From Streptomyces flaveus (lineage in GTDB: Bacteria; Actinomycetota; Actinomycetes; Streptomycetales; Streptomycetaceae), in assembly GCF_014647675.1 (NCBI RefSeq), contig NZ_BMPQ01000005.1:117340-181339 (forward strand): DNA of 64,000 nucleotides, written 5' to 3'. Positions 39,180-47,465 of the stretch are shown here, one piece after another. Position 1 is the stretch's first letter, and the number at the start of each line of letters is the position of its first letter. The notes beneath the pieces are model-generated. The model searched no databases, was not told the origin of the DNA, and saw only the letters and a program-made list of their open reading frames with translations. The position numbers and the translations under genes were made by a program.

Positions 39180-40042
39180 CAAGCGGTGTGGCAACTGTAC
39201 CCGTGACGGTCAGGCCCGCTGACGCGTTTCGCAGGGCATGCCGGTACGAGTGGCGGCATTTGGCAGCCTTGCGGTCGACCTGGATCCTGCTCTCCGTGGT
39301 GACGGTCCTGAGCGTGCTGACCGGCATCACGGTCCTGCTCGATCTCGACAAGCAGCACACTGTCAGCGCCGTGACGGTGGCAGACGCGATTGCGTGGACC
39401 CCTCTCTCCCTCCAGATCCCAGCCCTGTGCTTCTTCGTGCTCGTCCTGGGCACCGGGCCAGTCTCGACCGACTTGGTGTCAGGCGCCGCACGCACAACCT
39501 GGCTGACCGTGAACGGACGCGCCACCGCCTACGGAGCCAAGTGCGCGGTCGGCTTCACCATAGGAGCTGGCACAGCCGCCGTCAGCGCACTGCTCGGAGC
39601 AGTCTCCTGCGCAGCATCGCTGGCCATGGCCGGCGCTCCCCAGCCAAACTGGACCGAAGTCCTGGCGCCCGCTGCCCGGTTCGTTGTGTGGATGGGGTGC
39701 TGGGCGCTCCTGTGCCTGGCCGCGGTCGCCCTGTTGCGCAGCCGCATCGTTCCAGTCCTGCTCCTGGTTCTGTGGCCGCTGCTCGGTGAGCGCATCACGG
39801 GAGCACTCCTCGGGTACATACCGGGGCTGGACGGCGTCAATAACTGGCTGCCCTTCGCGGCGGGCCGGGCGATGCTCACCGACGTCTCGGCATACTCGGG
39901 AGACGAGAAACCCTTCGCTCAGGCGCTGGTCGGCTCCCACCTGTCCACCTCGGTCGCGGTCACGGTGTTCTGCCTGTACACGGCGGCTATCACGGCAGCC
40001 GGGTGGTGGGCCTACTGCCAACGGGACGCCAAAGCGCCCTGA
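39176..40042 (+). CDS. ABC transporter permease
   Basis: A 288-aa membrane protein with six hydrophobic segments (about residues 35-55, 70-100, 115-140, 165-185, 190-205 and 255-275), typical of the ABC-2 permease class, and few polar loops. It is translated from the GTG at 39176, overlapping the ATPase gene by four bases. With the ATPase it should form a half-transporter homodimer or similar unit. A strong hairpin with a short T-run follows 20 bp after the stop. Confidence 0.85.
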   Translation: MTSGVATVPVTVRPADAFRRACRYEWRHLAALRSTWILLSVVTVLSVLTGITVLLDLDKQHTVSAVTVADAIAWTPLSLQIPALCFFVLVLGTGPVSTDLVSGAARTTWLTVNGRATAYGAKCAVGFTIGAGTAAVSALLGAVSCAASLAMAGAPQPNWTEVLAPAARFVVWMGCWALLCLAAVALLRSRIVPVLLLVLWPLLGERITGALLGYIPGLDGVNNWLPFAAGRAMLTDVSAYSGDEKPFAQALVGSHLSTSVAVTVFCLYTAAITAAGWWAYCQRDAKAP

Positions 40043-40061
40043 CCTTCTCACCTCAATGACG

Positions 40062-40094
40062 CCCCGGCTGGCCTCCCCCGACCAGCCGGGGTTT
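40062..40094 (+). terminator. Terminator of the ABC transporter operon
   Basis: CCCCGGCTGG at 40062-40071 and CCAGCCGGGG at 40082-40091 form a 10-bp stem with a 10-nt loop, followed by TTT. Confidence 0.8.
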
Positions 40095-40319
40095 CTCATG
40101 TTCCGGCACTATTCCCGTACCCGCCAGCTCCGAGCAGCGCAGCGGCCACGCCCCCAACGCAGTGGGCAACTTCTGCTTCGAGGTGACGCTCGGTTATCGA
40201 AAGCTGGAGCTTTTTACCCACGCTGAGAGTAAGGGGCGTCACAGTGGGCCGGTGTTCCGGCTTCGCGAGGATCTCGGTGACCATCCTCTTCTCGCCTTCG
40301 GGCGGGAGGGGGCCCTTCG

Positions 40320-40871
40320 TCATGCGCGCTCGCGCGCGATCTGCTCGGCCGCATCGAGTACCAGATGCCATGGGTACGCCTTCGGCTTGCCCTGGCCCGG
40401 TTGGTTCGGTACGAACCCGCCCTCCCCGTACAGCACGTGCACGCCCATGGCCCGCAGCTCGGCGACGCTCCGCTCGAACGCCCGGTGTTGCACGTAGGCC
40501 GCGTTCACGCACGGCATCGCCACCATAGGGATGCCCTTACCGATTCCCTCCGCGACGACGCCCACCACGAAATCGTGTGTCAGGCCAGCCGCCCACGAGT
40601 TGATCGAGTTGAAGGTGGCCGGCGCGAATGCAATCACGCTCGCCTTCGGCCACACGTCCGGCTCGCCCGGCAACTTGTACTCGGACCGCACCGGATTTCC
40701 GGTCAGCCGCTCCAGCTCCGACAACTGAGGGTCGAGCCAACGGGCCGCCGTCGGCGTCAGTCCGAGGCACACGTCCCAGCCGCGGGCCTGAGCGTCCTGG
40801 ATCACCCTGCCGACATCGAAGACGGGCGGGGCCGCGGAACCGAACAGGTAGAGCACGCGGGAAGTCGTCAT
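40320..40871 (-). CDS. Flavoprotein (HFCD/phosphopantothenoylcysteine-decarboxylase-like)
   Basis: A 183-aa flavoprotein of PF02441. The N-terminus RVLYLFGSAAPPVFDVGRVI begins a Rossmann-like fold; the FMN-contact region is ASVIAFAPATFNSINSWAAG, and AMPCVNAAYVQHRAFERSV provides the conserved Met-Pro-x-x-x-N-type segment. Such proteins decarboxylate cysteinyl or related groups; in actinobacteria a stand-alone group of unknown substrate is common. It is divergent from the XRE gene 119 bp away, a pairing I know as frequent in Streptomyces. There is no peptide substrate with a terminal Cys nearby. Confidence 0.85.
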   Translation of the reverse strand: MTTSRVLYLFGSAAPPVFDVGRVIQDAQARGWDVCLGLTPTAARWLDPQLSELERLTGNPVRSEYKLPGEPDVWPKASVIAFAPATFNSINSWAAGLTHDFVVGVVAEGIGKGIPMVAMPCVNAAYVQHRAFERSVAELRAMGVHVLYGEGGFVPNQPGQGKPKAYPWHLVLDAAEQIARERA

Positions 40872-40990
40872 GGCCCTATCGGATCACAGGCAACCACCCC
40901 TGCCCGGAAGGGAGTCGGGGACGGAAGCATGCGCCCGAGCCGTCCGGCGCGGGTACCGTTCCAAGTGGTTGCTCAGAACGGAGACCAGTA

Positions 40991-42175
40991 GTGCCCACAC
41001 TGGACGACGATCACACAGGCACTCGCATCAGGGAACAGCGGAAGCTGGCCAGGCTCACCCAGCGGGAGCTCGCCGACCGCCTCCCCTACTCGTACAGCCT
41101 GCTCAACCAGGTCGAATGCGGAGCCAGGCCCGCGACTTCAGACTTCGTCGCCGCTGTCTCCCGTGTGCTCAAGGTTGACGTGACGACCTTGACCGGGCAG
41201 CCGTATGTGACCGAACTGCAGCGGGACCGGCTCGCCGAACTCGTGCGGCCGATCCGTGAGGCCCTCGACCTGTACGACCTCGGCCCCAACCCGGACCTCA
41301 CCACGCGCCCCGCCGGCGAACTCGTCACAGCAGCGGACCAGTTGTGCTCGCAGGTTCGTGCCACACGCCTGCGCGACGCGGCCCGCGAGCTGCCCGGCGT
41401 GATCGCCGAACTCACCCATATCGCCTGGTCGACGCCGTCCAGCGAGCTGTGGCAGGCCCTCGCCTCTACGTATCGCACCGCCCACGACATCACCGTCAAG
41501 CTCGGCTACTACGACCTGTCCGCCGTGGCCCTGGACCGGATGGACTGGGCAGCACAGCGTGCCTCCGATCCGTGCCTTGCCGCGGTCCGCCAGTACATGC
41601 GGGCGCTCGTCTATTTCCGGGAGGGCGAGTACCGGATCGGGCAGCGGCTCGTCGCCTCCGGTCACGGGGTGGTCGGGCAAGCTGAGGAAACCCGCGAGGC
41701 TCTCGCCGTCGCCGGGCAGCTGTACCTTGGCGCTTCGGTCATCTCCGCACGAGCCGGGGACGAGACCGCCGTGAACCGGCACATCGATGCGGCGCGGGAG
41801 ATCGCAGGACGGATCGGTGACGCATCGGACGTGCACTGGCTCAGCTTCGGCCCGACGAACGTGGACCTGCACCGGATGTCTGCGGCTGTCGAGATGCGCC
41901 GGTACGACGATGCCCTCAAGCAGGCACGCAAGATCAAGCTGCCGCCCGCACTGCCGATGAGCCGCCGCGCGCACTTCCTCATCGACCGAGCCCGCACGGA
42001 AATGGAGACCGGGCACACAGATGCTGCCCTCAAGCACCTTGTGAAGGCGCGGCGTTGGGCGCCGGAGCAGACCCGGTACCACCCGGCTGCTCGCGAGACG
42101 ATCACCGGCTTGGTGCATTTGTCGCGTCGGACCCCGGACACGCTCAACCACATGGCCGCGTGGATCGGCCTTTAG
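40991..42175 (+). CDS. XRE-family regulator with TPR-like C-terminus
   Basis: A 394-aa regulator. The helix-turn-helix lies at about residues 10-65 (TRIREQRKLARLTQRELADR, LLNQVECGARPAT). The remaining 320 residues are helical, with repeated A-x-Y/L patterns such as VRQYMRALVYFREGEYRIG and ALKHLVKARRWAPEQ, consistent with TPR-like repeats that bind a peptide or small protein. The start is GTG 40991. It is divergent from a flavoprotein gene and upstream of an unknown operon. Quorum-type XRE-TPR regulators often control a neighbouring operon. Confidence 0.9.
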   Translation: MPTLDDDHTGTRIREQRKLARLTQRELADRLPYSYSLLNQVECGARPATSDFVAAVSRVLKVDVTTLTGQPYVTELQRDRLAELVRPIREALDLYDLGPNPDLTTRPAGELVTAADQLCSQVRATRLRDAARELPGVIAELTHIAWSTPSSELWQALASTYRTAHDITVKLGYYDLSAVALDRMDWAAQRASDPCLAAVRQYMRALVYFREGEYRIGQRLVASGHGVVGQAEETREALAVAGQLYLGASVISARAGDETAVNRHIDAAREIAGRIGDASDVHWLSFGPTNVDLHRMSAAVEMRRYDDALKQARKIKLPPALPMSRRAHFLIDRARTEMETGHTDAALKHLVKARRWAPEQTRYHPAARETITGLVHLSRRTPDTLNHMAAWIGL

Positions 42176-42188
42176 GTCACGCTCACAG

Positions 42189-42208
42189 CACTCACAAAAC
42201 TGTGAGTG
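42189..42208. promoter_or_regulatory. Perfect palindrome after the XRE gene
   Basis: CACTCACA at 42189-42196 and its complement TGTGAGTG at 42201-42208 with a 4-nt centre AAAC. It is followed by further CTCACA copies. It is either a small terminator for the XRE gene or an operator; it lies 199 bp upstream of the next gene start. Confidence 0.5.
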
Positions 42209-42407
42209 TTCCTGCCTTCTCACAGCGTCACGCTGGTCTCTCACCTGGTCATTGACGACGTGGGGACAGCGGGACGTGGACGCACGGTGCACTGATTGGC
42301 CTGCGGCTGACACGGCGCGCAGTCGCTGCGGTCGTCGCAGATTGCACCCCGGCAACCGCTCGCGACGGCGCCGGGGCATGCCAACGCTGCGAAGGAGCGT
42401 CGACACC

Positions 42408-42971
42408 ATGCAACGTACAACCCTGCCAACTGACGCGGCGCTGACGCCCGTCGAACCAGAGCCCGGTGTGCTTGTACACACCCGCGCTGACCGGGAGTTG
42501 GCGATTGTCCACTGGCTACTGGCCGCAGCCGGCAGACACACCGAGGCCCGTATGCAGTGGGCCGAGCACGGGATCGCCTTGCTGCGCTGCGGCACGCTGT
42601 TCTCCGCGATCCGCATCCCGGAAGTGATCGTGCATGCCGCCGCCGGGACCGAAGAGGCCGACAAGGTGGACGCGTATCTCGCCGAGGCCCTTCTCCAGGG
42701 CCCGGTGATTCGTGATCCGCGTCAGGGCCGGTACTACGCGCTGGTGCCGGCCAGTACCGCCGCCCGGTGGCGTGCGCCGGACACGGACTGTCTCGGCCGG
42801 GGCTGGCATCTCGGCGTTCCGCGGCCCGGTGTAAACCGAGACGCTCCGGACGTGTGGTGTCCGTACTGGTCGGTTCCGATGCCGTCGCCCGGTGAACTCT
42901 GCTCGGCCGGGGCCGTCGCGCAGCTCGTCGCCACGGGCCGCTACCGGCAGGCATCGGAGGCGCTCGGATGA
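42408..42971 (+). CDS. Unknown protein, first gene of a three-gene operon
   Basis: A 187-aa protein. It begins after a GAAGGAG ribosome site. The sequence has HWLLAAAGRHTEARMQWAEH and GIALLRCGTLFSAIRIPE in the first half, a pattern like the N-terminal domain of bifunctional primase/polymerase proteins (GI-x-x-LRC and a W-A-E-H helix), and a WCPYWSVPMPSPGEL stretch near the end. I cannot confirm a catalytic site; the acidic cluster expected for a primase is not clear. It overlaps the next gene by ATGA. It follows an XRE-TPR regulator in the same direction. Confidence 0.6.
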   Translation: MQRTTLPTDAALTPVEPEPGVLVHTRADRELAIVHWLLAAAGRHTEARMQWAEHGIALLRCGTLFSAIRIPEVIVHAAAGTEEADKVDAYLAEALLQGPVIRDPRQGRYYALVPASTAARWRAPDTDCLGRGWHLGVPRPGVNRDAPDVWCPYWSVPMPSPGELCSAGAVAQLVATGRYRQASEALG

Positions 42972-43372
42972 ACGAGAGCTCCGAGACCGAAACCTCCACC
43001 GAGGAGAAGGTCGCGCCGCCGCTAAGGGACCTGCTGCTTGCTTCGGCGAACTGCCTGCGCGAGCGGGTGGCCGTGCAGGCGCTTGTCGGGGAGGAACACC
43101 TCCTCACGCTGAACGCGGTGCGGGCAGCGCTGGTCCGGGAGACGGACCACGGCGTGGAATGCGCCTGGGAACACATGGGCGGCCGTCTCTACCGCCTCGG
43201 CCTCGACGACCGAGAGCGCGCCTTCCTCGACTTGGTGCTGTCCATGGCAGGCGCGCATCAGACGAGCCTCATCCGAGTGCAGGAGGTGGACGATCGGCAG
43301 CTCGTCATCGTGCTGCGCGCACTGATCGCCCTGTCTGGCCGTGACGCGATCGCGGTCGGGACCCGGGTATGA
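42968..43372 (+). CDS. Unknown helical protein, second gene of the operon
   Basis: A 134-aa mainly helical protein, starting at ATG 42968, which overlaps the previous gene by four bases. It has an acidic, Ser/Thr/Glu-rich N-terminus, then LLLASANCLRERVAVQALVG and LDDRERAFLDLVLSMAGAHQ. No family is recognised. Its stop overlaps the start of the third gene (ATGA). Tight coupling indicates that the three products act together. Confidence 0.6.
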   Translation: MNESSETETSTEEKVAPPLRDLLLASANCLRERVAVQALVGEEHLLTLNAVRAALVRETDHGVECAWEHMGGRLYRLGLDDRERAFLDLVLSMAGAHQTSLIRVQEVDDRQLVIVLRALIALSGRDAIAVGTRV

Positions 43373-43509
43373 GCGCCATCCGATGGCAACACTGCGACGC
43401 AGGCAGCGGGAGCGGACACATGCAACTGGCTGCCGACAACCGCACGTACCACCGTGAACAGGCCGCACAGCGCACCTACCTCGAGCACCTCAGCACCTGC
43501 CGCGACTGA
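43369..43509 (+). CDS. 46-aa small protein, third gene of the operon
   Basis: A short gene starting at ATG 43369 (ATGA overlap with the second gene). The product has Cys9 and, near its end, Cys44, with several His, Gln and Arg in between (HCDAGSGSGHMQL and HREQAAQRTYLEHLSTCRD), so it might form a zinc-binding or disulphide hairpin. It is too short to assign. The overlap and high third-position GC are the support. Confidence 0.55.
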   Translation: MSAIRWQHCDAGSGSGHMQLAADNRTYHREQAAQRTYLEHLSTCRD

Positions 43510-43568
43510 CGAGTACGGCTGGCCGCCGGGCTCAAGGGCGGACTGGTGAGACCGTGACGACCGGCCTT

Positions 43569-43889
43569 CTACTGGTCGGCCTGCGGCATCCGGACGACCG
43601 CGGTTCCTCCCTCCAGGTCCACTGTTGTGCGGTTCGGCGGCGCCCCGTCCTCCTCGTCGTCCCGCATCACCAGTGCCGACTGCCGCTCCTTGAGTTCGTT
43701 CTGCTTCCCGGGCGAAAAGCTCGCATGGAGCTGCTCGAACCCGGTCGCCGATATCTGGCCCTGCCGGGCGCTGTTCCGCCATGGCAGCAGTCCGGCCCGC
43801 CCGGCATGGAGAAGCAGCTGATCCACGAAAGCCACAACGGTCAGCAGGATGACCAGTCCGGGCAAGGTCACGAAAACGACGAATTCCAT
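43569..43889 (-). CDS. DUF6191-type small membrane protein
   Basis: A 106-aa protein with one N-terminal membrane helix (about residues 4-24, FVVFVTLPGLVILLTVVAFV) and a hydrophilic C-terminus containing RNSARQGQISATGFEQL and PGKQNELKERQSALV, which I recall as typical of the actinobacterial DUF6191 family. Function unknown. The ATG at 43889 sits directly before the helix. It lies between the unknown operon and the next membrane-protein gene and is divergent from the latter. Confidence 0.8.
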   Translation of the reverse strand: MEFVVFVTLPGLVILLTVVAFVDQLLLHAGRAGLLPWRNSARQGQISATGFEQLHASFSPGKQNELKERQSALVMRDDEEDGAPPNRTTVDLEGGTAVVRMPQADQ

Positions 43890-44022
43890 GCCCCCGAGTA
43901 TCCGGGCCGGGGGCCGATGCCGACAGATCCCGCACAACCAGCGGAGCGCCACCGCTCCGACTTGCCCGCTCCGCCCCCCAGGTGTGCTCTGGAGGCAGGG
44001 GCGAGGAGAGAGGAGTGGGGTC

Positions 44023-44415
44023 ATGGCTCACGCAGCGTCACGTACCGCGCGGTGGCACGGCAGTCCCGTACAGCTCGCGACGAAGCTCACCGCCCCCGTG
44101 CTCGGCGGGATCGTCTACGGCCTGTGGGCCGCCGCGATCGGGCGGGACGCGGGGCCGATCACCGGCTGGAACGTCCTGCTCGGCGTCGTGGCCGCGGTCG
44201 CCTTCGTGGCCGGGTACCTCGGGCTGCGTCTGCTCGGCACGCACCTGCCGCGCGAACTGCGTGCCGCCGCATGGGCGGGCTTCGCGGGCGTCGCGGTCGG
44301 GTTTCTGCACGGCCTCACCGGCTCGAGCGTGCTGCGGTCGGCGGCCGTGGCGTTCGCGGTGGCGGCGGGCGCGTTCGTGGTGGTGTTCTACCGCTTCTAC
44401 ACGACGGAGGGCTGA
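44023..44415 (+). CDS. Small integral membrane protein
   Basis: A 130-aa protein with four hydrophobic helices (about residues 20-38, 48-68, 78-95 and 100-122) and a charged N-terminus. AGAGAGGAG precedes the ATG at 44023. No conserved family is recognised. It is divergent from the DUF6191 gene and 161 bp upstream of the DrrA gene, possibly separately transcribed. Confidence 0.75.
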   Translation: MAHAASRTARWHGSPVQLATKLTAPVLGGIVYGLWAAAIGRDAGPITGWNVLLGVVAAVAFVAGYLGLRLLGTHLPRELRAAAWAGFAGVAVGFLHGLTGSSVLRSAAVAFAVAAGAFVVVFYRFYTTEG

Positions 44416-44576
44416 CGTCCACACGACGGAGGACTTAGGTCTCGGGGGCGACCGCGGGACTAGGACAAAAAGCCCACGACGAATCCAGTGCCGAAATCTA
44501 CGATGAGTTTGCTGCCCGGTGGGGGTCTACATCTCAACGACAGCTCAGCACTCGTAGAGGACTGGATGGGGCGGAC

Positions 44577-45611
44577 ATGAAAAGCGACCACCTTGCCGGA
44601 GGTGGGCCGGCGATCGAGACCGCCGGCCTGGTGAAGACCTTCGGCGACAACCGTGCCGTGGACGGCGTCGACCTGCGCATCGAGAGGGGCACGGTCTACG
44701 GCCTGCTCGGTCCGAACGGCGCGGGCAAGACGACCACGGTACGGATGCTGGCGACCCTGCTCCGCCCCGACGGCGGCGAGGCCCACGTCTTCGGCCACGA
44801 CGTCGTACGGGAGGCGGACGCGGTCCGCAGCCGGGTCAGCCTCACCGGGCAGTACGCCTCGGTCGACGAGGACCTCACCGGCACGGAGAACCTCGTACTG
44901 CTGGCCCGTCTGACCGGCCACAGCAAGAAGGCCTCGTACGAACGCGCGGCCCAACTCCTCGCCGCCTTCGGCCTGTCGGAGGCGGCGGGCCGCCAGGTGA
45001 AGCACTACTCCGGCGGTATGCGGCGCCGTATCGACATCGCCGCGTCGATCCTCAACACCCCGGACCTGCTGTTCCTGGACGAGCCGACGACGGGCCTCGA
45101 CCCGCGCAGCCGCAACCAGGTCTGGGAGATCGTACGAGCGGTCGTCGCCCAGGGCACGACGGTGCTGCTGACGACGCAGTACCTCGACGAGGCCGACCAG
45201 CTGGCGTCCCGGATCGCCGTCATCGACAAGGGCAAGGTCATCGCCGAGGGCACCAAGGGCGAGCTGAAGGCCTCGGTCGGCGCCGGCGCCGTGCACGTAC
45301 GGCTGCGGGACGCGGACCAGCGCCCCGACGCCGAGCTCCTGCTCAGGCAGGCCCTCGACGCGGACGTACAGCTGGAACCGGACCCGGTGGCCCTGACCGC
45401 CCGGGTCGGCAGCAACGGAGACGCGAACGGCGTCGGCCCCTCCGAGAAGGCCTCCCGGGCCCTCGCCGAACTCGCCCGCGCGGGCATCATCGTCGACAAC
45501 TTCTCGCTGGGACAGCCGAGCCTGGACGAGGTGTTCCTGGCCCTCACCGGCAGCCCGACCGACCACGACCGGACGACCGACGAGGCACAGACGAAGGAGG
45601 CCACGGCATGA
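44577..45611 (+). CDS. DrrA-like ABC transporter ATP-binding protein
   Basis: A 344-aa ATPase of the daunorubicin-resistance (DrrA) family: Walker [20 protein letters not shown]-loop [18 protein letters not shown], signature [17 protein letters not shown], Walker [19 protein letters not shown]-loop [17 protein letters not shown], and a C-terminal DrrA extension (about residues 230-330) with [11 protein letters not shown]. It exports a hydrophobic compound with its DrrB partner. No biosynthetic cluster is nearby, so the substrate is open. Coupled to the permease gene by ATGA. Confidence 0.93.
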   Translation: MKSDHLAGGGPAIETAGLVKTFGDNRAVDGVDLRIERGTVYGLLGPNGAGKTTTVRMLATLLRPDGGEAHVFGHDVVREADAVRSRVSLTGQYASVDEDLTGTENLVLLARLTGHSKKASYERAAQLLAAFGLSEAAGRQVKHYSGGMRRRIDIAASILNTPDLLFLDEPTTGLDPRSRNQVWEIVRAVVAQGTTVLLTTQYLDEADQLASRIAVIDKGKVIAEGTKGELKASVGAGAVHVRLRDADQRPDAELLLRQALDADVQLEPDPVALTARVGSNGDANGVGPSEKASRALAELARAGIIVDNFSLGQPSLDEVFLALTGSPTDHDRTTDEAQTKEATA

Positions 45612-46459
45612 GCACCGCGACCCAGACCACCGAGAGCACGGAACTCGCCCCGGTCCGCACCGAGAGCCTGGCCGAACTGCTCGTCGCCCGGGAGCGGCCG
45701 CCGCGGCCGAACGCGCTGCAGACGTCGCTGACGTTCGGCTGGCGGGCGATGCTCAAGATCAAGCACGTACCGGAGCAGCTGTTCGATGTGACGGCGTTCC
45801 CGATCATGATGATCCTGATGTACACGTACCTGTTCGGTGGTGCCCTGGCCGGCTCACCCAGCGAGTACATCCAGTATCTGCTGCCCGGCATCCTCGTGAT
45901 GTCCGTGTCCATGATCACGATGTATACGGGTCTCGCGATCAACATCGACATCGAGAAGGGCGTCTTCGACCGCTTCCGTTCCCTGCCGATCTGGCGGCCG
46001 TCGACGATGGTCGGCTATCTGCTCGGTGACGCCCTGCGCTACACGCTCGCGTCGATCGTGATGCTGACGGTCGGCCTGATCATGGGCTTCCGCCCGGACG
46101 GCGGTTTCCCCGGCGTGGTGGCGGGCGTGGTGCTGCTGATCGTCTTCTGCTTCGCCTTCTCGTGGGTGTGGACGATGGTCGGTCTGCTGATGCGCACGGA
46201 GAAGGGCGTGATGAGCGTCAGCATGATGGTGCTGTTCCCGCTGACGTTCCTCAGCGACATCTTCGTCGAGCCCGAGACGATGCCGGGCTGGCTCCAGGCC
46301 TTCGTCAACAACAACCCGATCACGCACGTCGCCTCGGCGGTCCGCGATCTGATGGGCGGCTCCTGGCCGACCGAGGAGATCGCGTGGACGCTGGGCTGGT
46401 CGGCGGTGTTCGTGGCGGTGCTCGGGCCGGTGACGATGCGGCTGTACAACCGCAAGTGA
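45608..46459 (+). CDS. DrrB-like ABC transporter permease
   Basis: A 283-aa ABC-2-type permease with six membrane segments, beginning after a hydrophilic 50-residue N-terminus. It contains [38 protein letters not shown] and [20 protein letters not shown], motifs of the DrrB family. With DrrA it makes a drug or lipid exporter. A strong terminator with a T-rich tail follows 54 bp after the stop. Confidence 0.92.
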   Translation: MSTATQTTESTELAPVRTESLAELLVARERPPRPNALQTSLTFGWRAMLKIKHVPEQLFDVTAFPIMMILMYTYLFGGALAGSPSEYIQYLLPGILVMSVSMITMYTGLAINIDIEKGVFDRFRSLPIWRPSTMVGYLLGDALRYTLASIVMLTVGLIMGFRPDGGFPGVVAGVVLLIVFCFAFSWVWTMVGLLMRTEKGVMSVSMMVLFPLTFLSDIFVEPETMPGWLQAFVNNNPITHVASAVRDLMGGSWPTEEIAWTLGWSAVFVAVLGPVTMRLYNRK

Positions 46460-46512
46460 CAGCCGGCCGGGGTGTCCCCCGGAAGAACGCAATCCACGTC
46501 CGGATGCAGTCA

Positions 46513-46560
46513 CCCCGGCCGTGCCCCGATGGCTACGGGGCACGGCCGGGGTTCTTTCTT
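46513..46560 (+). terminator. Strong terminator after the DrrAB operon
   Basis: CCCCGGCCGTGCCCC at 46513-46527 and its complement at 46537-46551 make a 15-bp stem with a 9-nt loop, followed by a T-rich tail (TTCTTTCTT). Confidence 0.9.
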
Positions 46561-46565
46561 GAGCT

Positions 46566-47465
46566 GTGGATAGAGTCGGTGTTCGGAAAATTCTCTCGGC
46601 GGTACTGATCGTCCTCGGCTGCCTCCTCGTGCCGCTCGGCGGGCTCTCGGCGTGGGCGAAGTACGAGATCGGCGACACCCGGCGGTACGTCGACACGATG
46701 GGGCCGCTCGCCGCCGGGCCCGATGTGCGCGGGGCGGTCACGGACACCGTCACCGACAGGATCATGGCCAAGGTGGAGGCCGGGCCGCTCGAGGACGAGT
46801 TCCGGCGGTTCGTGCACGAGACGGTGCTGTCCTTCACCGGTACGCCTACCTTCCGCGCCGCCTGGGACACCGCGAACCGGGCCGCGCACGACGCCGTTCT
46901 ACGGACCCTGCGCGGCGAGCACGACAACACGGTCACGCTCGATCTGGCTCCCGTCACACAGCAGATCAAGGACCGGCTGGCCGCCGACCGCGTGCCGCTG
47001 GCGCACCGCATCCCCGTCGCACACACCGAGATCACGGTCCTCGAGGGCCAGGAAGTGGCCACGCTCCGGAGGGGTTTCCGCATGCTGGAGTTCGCGGGTT
47101 TCTGGCTGCCGCTCGCGGCGGTGGCGCTGGCCGTCGGCGGCATCCTCCTTGCCGTACGCCGCCGCCGCGCGATCATGGCGACGGCACTGGGCACGGCGCT
47201 GGGCGCCGCCCTCCTCACCCTGGCGACCGCGGTGGGCCGCGCCGTGACCCTCGCCGACCTGCCGCCCCACGTCTCCCGCGACGTGGCGGCCACGGTCTAC
47301 GACGCTCTCACGTCCACGCTCCGCACGGCAGCGTGGACCATCCTCGTCCTCGGCCTCACGGTGGCGGCGGCGACCTGGCTCACGGACCGTGTCGCGCGAC
47401 GTCGCGCACGATCCGCAGAGCCTCCTCCAGCACCGGCACGGAAACAGACGCGAGCCCGAGCCTGA
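46566..47465 (+). CDS. Membrane protein of unknown function
   Basis: A 299-aa protein with a signal-like helix (about residues 8-28), a large outside domain (about 30-175) that contains DTRRYVDTMGPLAAGPDVRG and LRGEHDNTVTLDLAPVTQQI, then three helices (about 178-200, 205-225 and 250-272), and a basic cytoplasmic tail. The layout is common in actinobacterial envelope proteins; I cannot name the family. The 3' end overlaps the convergent MocR-type gene by 86 bp. GTG start at 46566, directly after the terminator. Confidence 0.75.
   Translation: MDRVGVRKILSAVLIVLGCLLVPLGGLSAWAKYEIGDTRRYVDTMGPLAAGPDVRGAVTDTVTDRIMAKVEAGPLEDEFRRFVHETVLSFTGTPTFRAAWDTANRAAHDAVLRTLRGEHDNTVTLDLAPVTQQIKDRLAADRVPLAHRIPVAHTEITVLEGQEVATLRRGFRMLEFAGFWLPLAAVALAVGGILLAVRRRRAIMATALGTALGAALLTLATAVGRAVTLADLPPHVSRDVAATVYDALTSTLRTAAWTILVLGLTVAAATWLTDRVARRRARSAEPPPAPARKQTRARA

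Noticed and set aside
40320..40871. Flavoprotein as a LanD-like enzyme making a modified peptide from the nearby precursor
   Set aside because: The secreted peptide has no Cys, the flavoprotein is on the other strand past a terminator, and the flavoprotein/XRE pairing occurs independently.
44577..46459. DrrAB as part of an antibiotic gene cluster
   Set aside because: No polyketide, peptide-synthetase or other biosynthetic genes in the window; DrrAB-type exporters are common on their own.
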